Source: Microbispora triticiradicis
Lineage (GTDB): Bacteria > Actinomycetota > Actinomycetes > Streptosporangiales > Streptosporangiaceae
Assembly (NCBI GenBank): GCA_003260025.2
Contig: QFZU02000067.1
Span: 1 to 57,863, forward strand
Length of the DNA stretch: 57,863 bases
Reading direction: 5' to 3'
Shown here one piece after another: positions 53,250 through 57,863 of this stretch (its first letter is position 1; each line of letters starts with the position of its first letter). The notes below the pieces were generated by a model. The model saw nothing but the letters and a program-made list of their open reading frames with translations. It was not told where the DNA came from and made no database searches. The translations under genes and the position numbers were made by a program.

Positions 53250-54161
53250 GTGGATGTGACCGACCGCAGCGAGTCGAATCCGCTCACGATCGGGGAACTG
53301 GCGCGCCTGACCGGCGTGCCGGTTCGCACGATCCGGTTCTGGTCGGACGCCGGGGTGCTCCCGGCGGCCGGCCGGTCGGCGGGCGGTTACCGGCTCTACG
53401 ACACGCAGGCTGTGGCCCGGCTGCACCTGGTGCGTACGCTGCGCGACCTCGGGCTCGACCTGCCCACCGTGGAGCGGGTCGTGACCAGGCGGACGGGCCT
53501 GACGGAGGTGGCGCGGACGCACGTCGCCGTGCTCGACGCGGAGATCCGCGTCCTCCAGGCCCGGCGTGCCGTCATGCGGTCGGTCGCGGAAGGCAACTGC
53601 ACCGCTGAGGAGATGAGACTGATGCACGAACTGTCCCGGCTGTCCGCACGAGAGCGGCGGCGTATCGTCGACGACTTCGTCGAGGAGGTGTTCGCCGGCA
53701 CCGACCCCGCCGCGCCCGGCGCGGGGATCGCGCAGTCGATGCGCGGGCTGCCCGAAGAGCTGCCGGACGAGCCCACCGTCGAACAGGTGGAGGCCTGGAT
53801 CGAGCTCGCCGGGCTGGTCGCCGACCCCGGCTTCCGGGAGCGGGTGCGCCAGATGGCCACCAGTCAGGCCGAACCTTCGGTGCCGCATGACTCGCAGGCG
53901 ATCCTGACCGAGGCCGGGCGGGCCCTGGACCAGGGGATCGACCCGGAGTCGCCGGAGGGCGGGCAGATCGTCGACCGGCTGGTCGGCCCCGGCCTGTCCG
54001 CCGACGAGCGCGTGCGGCTCGCCGACACGCTGGAGAGGTTCACCGACCGCCGGGTGGAGCGTTACTGGCAGCTGCTCGGCGTGCTCAACGACCGGCCGCC
54101 GTTCCCGCCCTCGGTGCCGGCGTTCGAATGGTTCATCGCGGCGCTGCGCGCCGCACGCTGA
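53250..54161 (+). CDS. MerR family transcriptional regulator
   Basis: A 303-aa regulator with an N-terminal MerR HTH (about 10-80; TIGELARLTGVPVRTIRFW, then AGGYRLYD) and a long C-terminal effector region of about 200 residues without recognisable metal-binding Cys. The helix linking the domains (about 80-120) is typical. GTG 53250 is nine bases after GGAGG. It is convergent with AnmK. Effector unknown. Confidence 0.9.
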   Translation: MDVTDRSESNPLTIGELARLTGVPVRTIRFWSDAGVLPAAGRSAGGYRLYDTQAVARLHLVRTLRDLGLDLPTVERVVTRRTGLTEVARTHVAVLDAEIRVLQARRAVMRSVAEGNCTAEEMRLMHELSRLSARERRRIVDDFVEEVFAGTDPAAPGAGIAQSMRGLPEELPDEPTVEQVEAWIELAGLVADPGFRERVRQMATSQAEPSVPHDSQAILTEAGRALDQGIDPESPEGGQIVDRLVGPGLSADERVRLADTLERFTDRRVERYWQLLGVLNDRPPFPPSVPAFEWFIAALRAAR

Positions 54162-54186
54162 GACGGGCCCGGCCGGGCCGTCAGCG
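54156..54186. terminator. GC-rich dyad between convergent MerR and AnmK genes
   Basis: CGCTGA (54156-54161) and TCAGCG (54181-54186), with inner GACGG (54162-54166) and CCGTC (54178-54182), form alternative stems across both stop codons. Probable shared terminator. Confidence 0.4.
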
Positions 54187-55620
54187 CGTGGGACGGCGCC
54201 CGCCTGCCCGCATGCGGATGATCCGGGGCGGCGCGGCGAGCGGGGCGGGCAGGCGGAGCGGGCCGCGGCCGGGGGTGAGTGAGCCCAGCACCCGCGGCCC
54301 CGACGCGCCCGTGCACGCGGGCACGGTGCCCGGCAGGCCGTGCGCGGTCAGCCAGCCGAGATAGGAGAACGCCACGGCCTCCTTGGCGTCCGGCGGCACG
54401 CCGAGGCGGTCGCTCGGCAGCAGCCGCACTCCGCCGGACCGCACGCGCAACTCCCGCATCAGAACCGGGTTGCGCGTGCCGCCACCGGAGACGACCACCG
54501 TGCCCAGCCGGTGCCGCCGGATCTCCGCCGCGACCGTCTCGGCGGTGAGCGCGGCCAGCGTCGCCGTCAGGTCGGGCAGGCCGAGCCCGTACGGCCCGGC
54601 CACCCGGTCGAGGTACCCCGCGTGGAACAGTTCCTTGCCCGTCGTCTTGGGCGGCGGGCGACGGTAGTACGGCTCGGCGAGCAACTCGGCCAGCAGGCCG
54701 TCGTGGACCCGCCCCGCCGCCGCCAGCCGGCCGTCCTCGTCGTACGGCCTGCCGGTGGCGGCGAGCACGGCCGCGTCCATGAGCGCCGAGGCCGGTCCCG
54801 TGTCGTAGGCGAGCGGCCGCGCCCACCCGGTGGAGTCCTCGGCGTGGTCCGCGACCCGGCTCACGGCGCTGTTCCCGGCATGGTCCGCGTCCCGGCTCTC
54901 GGCGTGGTTCTCGGTGCGGTTCGCCGCATGAGCCTCGGCGTTGTCCGCGTCCCGGCTCACGGCATGCTTCTCGGCGTGGTTCCCTGCGCTGTTCCCGGCG
55001 TGGTCGGGCCGGCTCACGCCGGCCGCCACGGTGAGGTTGGCGATGCCGCCGAGGTTCAGCGCGCCGAGCCTCCCCACCGGTCCGGATCGTTCGCCCGACT
55101 CGCGTGGCTCGCGTGACTCGCCTGGATCGGCCTGCTCGGGTGACTCGGCCAGCCCGGCCAGCAGCGGCAGGTCGAAGGCGGACACGAGCGGGGCGCCCTG
55201 CCCGGCCGCGGCCACGTCGCGGGCCCGCAGGTCCGACACGACCGGCACGCCGAGCCGTTCGGCGATCCAGGCGGCCTCGCCGAGCTGCAATGTGCCGCGC
55301 ACCCGGCCGTCCTCCACCCAGTGGTACAACGTCTGCCCGTGCGAGCAGACGAGGTCGGCGGGCGGGCAGCCCGCCGCCGCCTCGGCGAACGCCCGGCCCA
55401 CCAGCGTGTCGAGCCGGCAGACCGCGCCCATGTCCGTGGTGTTCGGCGGCAGCGCGGCCAGGATCGCGGCCCGCGACTCGGGCGCGTACGGCGTCGTGCC
55501 GGTGTGCTCGACGACCCCCTCCACGACGCCGGTGAGCACGTCGCCGGTCAGAGCCCAGTCGACGAGCGCGGTGTCGATCCCGTCGTGGGAGGTCCCGGAG
55601 ATCAGCCCGAGCACCCGCAC
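54181..55620 (-). CDS. anmK: Anhydro-N-acetylmuramic acid kinase with repeat insertions
   Basis: A 479-aa sugar kinase of the actin-like fold that converts 1,6-anhydro-MurNAc to MurNAc-6-phosphate in peptidoglycan recycling. Family motifs are intact: [45 protein letters not shown] and [14 protein letters not shown]. It is about 90 residues longer than usual because of two low-complexity insertions: residues about 159-182 (Glu/Arg/Ser-rich) and about 202-266 (repeats of [11 protein letters not shown] type). GTG 55620 follows GGGAGGTGGG. Divergent from a MurR/RpiR regulator, its natural partner. Confidence 0.93.
   Translation of the reverse strand: MRVLGLISGTSHDGIDTALVDWALTGDVLTGVVEGVVEHTGTTPYAPESRAAILAALPPNTTDMGAVCRLDTLVGRAFAEAAAGCPPADLVCSHGQTLYHWVEDGRVRGTLQLGEAAWIAERLGVPVVSDLRARDVAAAGQGAPLVSAFDLPLLAGLAESPEQADPGESREPRESGERSGPVGRLGALNLGGIANLTVAAGVSRPDHAGNSAGNHAEKHAVSRDADNAEAHAANRTENHAESRDADHAGNSAVSRVADHAEDSTGWARPLAYDTGPASALMDAAVLAATGRPYDEDGRLAAAGRVHDGLLAELLAEPYYRRPPPKTTGKELFHAGYLDRVAGPYGLGLPDLTATLAALTAETVAAEIRRHRLGTVVVSGGGTRNPVLMRELRVRSGGVRLLPSDRLGVPPDAKEAVAFSYLGWLTAHGLPGTVPACTGASGPRVLGSLTPGRGPLRLPAPLAAPPRIIRMRAGGRRPTR
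54823..55017 (-). repeat. In-frame degenerate repeat insertion in anmK
   Basis: Imperfect units of about 12-24 bases around CGGCGTGGT and CGCGTCCCGGCTCACGGC (plus strand) are repeated through about 195 bases and encode a His/Asn/Ala/Asp-rich loop. A second, shorter run lies at about 55075-55146. Confidence 0.8.
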
Positions 55621-55858
55621 CTGCCCACCTCCCGCACGTCCTGTACCGGCCAGGGCATGGCGGAAACCTCCCTGCGAATCAGCGGCGATAAAAGAAAGCG
55701 TCATGGCCGTGTAATCTGCCCCAGGAGGTCTTCACTCGGACGCGTCACCCGTGCCCGTCACGGCGGACTTGTCTCGGAATATGGTCTTCCGGTTCCCGTT
55801 GTCGCGCCTGGGTGAGTCTGCGGGTCCTAAGCTGATCGCGCACAGGAGAGGCTCTGAC

Positions 55859-56761
55859 GTGACCAACGAGAACGAGGGCGCCGCGCCGGTCAACCCGATC
55901 GCGACGGTGCGTGCGGTGCTGCCCTCGCTCACCCCCGCCGCCCAGACGATCGCGCGCCTCATCCTCGACGACCCCGCCTCGGTGGCCCGCAGCACGATCA
56001 CCGAGGTCAGCGCCATCTCGGGGATCAGCGAGGCGACGATCGTGCGGACCGCGCGGACGCTGGGCTTCGCCGGCTACTCGCAGCTGCGGTTCGCCCTGGC
56101 GGCGGCTGTGGCCAGGGACACCCCCGAAAGGCTCGTCCCCGGTGACCTCTCCCCGGACGACCCGCTGACCGACGTGATCGCGAAGGTCACGCGGGCCGAG
56201 TCGCAGGCGCTCGCCGACACGGCGGCCCAGCTCGACCCGGACGACCTCGCCTCGGTGGTGGACGCCGTCGCCGCCGCCCGCCGCGTGGACGTCTACGGGG
56301 TCGGCGCCTCCGGCCTCGTCGCCATGGACATGGTGCAGAAGCTGCTGCGCATAGGGCTGCCCGGCCACCACTTCACCGACGCGCATCTCGCGCTCACCAG
56401 CGCCGCGCTGCTGCGCGAGGGCGACGTCGCCGTCGGGGTGAGCTGCACCGGCGAGACCCCTGACGTGCTGGGCCCGATGCGGGCCGCCCGCCGGGCCGGT
56501 GCGACCGTGGTCGCGATCACCAACAACCCGCGGTCGTCCCTGGCCGGGCTCGCCGGCCACGTCCTGATCTCGGCCGGGCGCGAGTCGGCGTTCCGCCCGG
56601 GCGCGCTCGCCAGCAGGATCAGCCAGTTGCTCATCGTCGACTGCCTCTTCGTCGGCGTCGCCCAGCGCACCTTCGACGCCTCGGACGCCGCCCTCCGCGC
56701 GACCCGTGTCGCGCTCGACGACTACCTCGGCGACGCCCACCGCCGCGCTCGTACGGCCTGA
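55859..56761 (+). CDS. MurR/RpiR family transcriptional regulator
   Basis: A 300-aa regulator: N-terminal HTH_6 (about 10-85; SAISGISEATIVRTARTLGF) and a C-terminal SIS domain (about 120-260; VDVYGVGASGLVAMDM, GVSCTGETPDV, VAITNNPRS) that senses a phosphosugar, probably MurNAc-6-phosphate given the divergent anmK gene. GTG 55859 with AGGAGAG upstream is preferred to earlier in-frame starts without one. The MurNAc-6-phosphate etherase gene (murQ) is not in this window. Confidence 0.92.
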   Translation: MTNENEGAAPVNPIATVRAVLPSLTPAAQTIARLILDDPASVARSTITEVSAISGISEATIVRTARTLGFAGYSQLRFALAAAVARDTPERLVPGDLSPDDPLTDVIAKVTRAESQALADTAAQLDPDDLASVVDAVAAARRVDVYGVGASGLVAMDMVQKLLRIGLPGHHFTDAHLALTSAALLREGDVAVGVSCTGETPDVLGPMRAARRAGATVVAITNNPRSSLAGLAGHVLISAGRESAFRPGALASRISQLLIVDCLFVGVAQRTFDASDAALRATRVALDDYLGDAHRRARTA

Positions 56762-56771
56762 GCGCTTCCGG

Positions 56772-56825
56772 TCACCCGGCCGGCTCACCCAGCCGGCTCA
56801 CCCAGCCGGCTCACCCGGTCCGCTC
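56772..56825. repeat. Short tandem repeat CCGGCTCACCCAG
   Basis: A 13-base unit is repeated about three and a half times just after the MurR/RpiR stop. No gene lies in 56762-56973 and no other element is recognised. Confidence 0.7.
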
Positions 56826-56973
56826 GCTCGGCCCCTTCATCGGGGCCGGCGGTGGTGCTGTTGTCTCTCCCCTGCCTCTGCCCTGTCTCTGGCAGGTCAG
56901 CGAACTGTTACTGGCCGAGTCCATTCGATCACATTACGTTGCGAGCAAAGGCCCCGCCGTACGAGGAGGACTC

Positions 56974-57174
56974 GTGAAGTCCATCGCCCGATTCTGTGGC
57001 AACTGCAGTTGTGGCTGTCCCGAGCTGTTCGTGGACGTGTCCGCCCCGGCCGAGCGCCGTGTCGTGATCACCGACGACTTCGGCCAGAGGGTGGAGATGA
57101 GTCTCGACCAGCTCAGTTCGCTCGTCGAGGCCGCGAAGACCGGCGTGCTGGACGAGCTGGCGCTCACCGGCTGA
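56974..57174 (+). CDS. Small Cys-motif protein (66 aa)
   Basis: A 66-aa soluble protein with three Cys in FCGNCSCGCPELF plus a fourth in the same cluster (C-x2-C-x-C-x-C), likely a metal or disulfide site. The rest (RRVVITDDFGQRVEMSLDQL) is well-ordered and non-repetitive. GTG 56974 with AGGAGGAC upstream. It is two bases from the transporter-like gene that follows, so the two are probably co-translated. Function unknown. Confidence 0.8.
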   Translation: MKSIARFCGNCSCGCPELFVDVSAPAERRVVITDDFGQRVEMSLDQLSSLVEAAKTGVLDELALTG

Positions 57175-57176
57175 CC

Positions 57177-57863
57177 GTGAACCCGGCCGCCCTGTTCGCC
57201 GGGGGTCTCGTCGCCGGTCTGGCCGCGGGTACGGCGTCGTGCGCCGCGGTCCAGGGCGGTCTTCTCATCGGCCTCGTCTCCCCCGGCTCCCCCGGAGCCA
57301 CGGGCGCCGCCGGAACCACCGGTGCCGCCCGTGCCACCCGGGACGTTCGGGACGCGCTGCCCGCGGTGGCGGCGTTCCTGACCGGGCGGCTCGCCGCCCA
57401 CACCGCCCTGGGGGCGCTGCTGGGCCTGGCCGGTTCGGCCGTGCGGCTCGGCCCGCAGACCCGGGCGGCCCTGCTGGTCGCCGCCGGGATCGCGGTGACC
57501 GCCCTCGCCGTACGGATGCTCGCCCGGCGCGGCCAGGCCGGATGCGCGGCCGCGCCGCCCGGTCACCTCGGTTGCTCAGACGGAGACACACAGGACAGGC
57601 AGGACACGGCACACGCAAGCACGACGCACACGAGCACGGTGCAGGCAAGCACAGCACACGCAAGCACGGCGCGGGCGGCCGGGCTCGGCCTGGCCACGAT
57701 CCTGATGCCCTGCGGGGTCACGGTGAGCCTGGAGGTCGTGGCCGTCTCGGCGGGCTCCGCGCCGGGCGGCGCCGCCGTGCTCGCCGGGCTCGCCCTCGGC
57801 ACCGCTCCGGCCCTCGCCGCGCTCGGGCTGCTCCTGCGCGGGCTCGCCACGACCCGGCTCGCC
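57177..57863 (+). CDS. TauE/SafE- or UreH-like membrane protein (3' end outside window)
   Basis: The first 229 codons of a polytopic membrane protein. The opening helix AAGTASCAAVQGGLLIGL and a second motif ATILMPCGVTVSLE have the Cys and Pro-Cys arrangement of the UreH/DsbD-like sulfite exporter superfamily used for metal or thiol transport. A hydrophilic repeat loop (THTSTVQASTAHAST, about residues 138-166) separates the two helix sets. GTG 57177 lies two bases after the preceding stop. Confidence 0.75.
   Translation, partial: MNPAALFAGGLVAGLAAGTASCAAVQGGLLIGLVSPGSPGATGAAGTTGAARATRDVRDALPAVAAFLTGRLAAHTALGALLGLAGSAVRLGPQTRAALLVAAGIAVTALAVRMLARRGQAGCAAAPPGHLGCSDGDTQDRQDTAHASTTHTSTVQASTAHASTARAAGLGLATILMPCGVTVSLEVVAVSAGSAPGGAAVLAGLALGTAPALAALGLLLRGLATTRLA
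57588..57677 (+). repeat. In-frame repeat run in the TauE/UreH-like gene
   Basis: GCAAGCAC and CACACG-type units alternate through about 90 bases and encode the His/Thr/Ser/Ala loop. The run is lower in GC and in codon bias than the flanks. Confidence 0.75.

Overview
High-GC actinomycete chromosome, most likely of the Streptosporangiaceae type (GC about 70%, many GTG starts, many 4-base ATGA/GTGA gene overlaps, typical actinobacterial regulator families). The family-level guess is inference from style and gene content only.

Left end (1-8625): a leftward operon that starts a modular type I polyketide pathway. In transcription order it holds a KASIII-like enzyme, a free ACP, an E2-type acyltransferase, an alpha/beta hydrolase, a type II thioesterase and a PKS. 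The PKS begins with a KSQ-AT-ACP loading module and runs off the edge. The order matches the A1-(A2)-A3-A4-A5 tetronate cassette of abyssomicin, agglomerin and spirotetronate pathways, except that the FkbH-like glyceryl-ACP synthase (A2) is absent from its usual place. A divergent TetR gene sits upstream with a palindromic operator.

8.7-19.4 kb: ordinary accessory genes. These include a secreted hydrolase with a divergent winged-helix regulator, Nudix, YafY/WYL and GlxA/AraC regulators, a GAPDH, an S4 protein, two decayed genes (16.3-17.3 kb), a small secreted protein and a secreted esterase with a CBM2.

19.8-26.0 kb: a compact second polyketide cassette, KASIII-ACP-KASIII-iterative type I PKS (KS-AT-TH-ACP, no KR). 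This is the architecture of orsellinic acid synthases (AviM/CalO5 type) with ChlB2/ChlB3/ChlB6-like transfer partners. With the tetronate-type operon at the left it suggests the parts list of a chlorothricin-like aryl-ester spirotetronate, split by about 11 kb of other genes. It is followed by a strong terminator and a tRNA-Arg(CCG).

26.6-37.1 kb: a response regulator, a DUF5666-like protein, and a beta-1,3-glucan (laminarin) degradation locus: GH16-CBM6, GH81-CBM6, GH1 and a LacI repressor. Four GAGAGCGCTCTC-type operators are placed around recognisable promoters. A DUF1772/AraC pair is inserted in it.

37.1-57.9 kb: rhodanese/TetR with two operators, a lone Abi-like HEPN protein, several hydrolases and hypotheticals, an OmpR-type two-component system whose kinase is fused in frame to a DUF4173-like membrane protein, hemerythrin, DUF3817, SURF1, gamma-glutamyltransferase, a NarL-type two-component pair, MerR, divergent AnmK and MurR/RpiR genes, and at the right edge a Cys-motif miniprotein with a TauE/UreH-like transporter. 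Several of these proteins carry in-frame expansions of short degenerate repeats.
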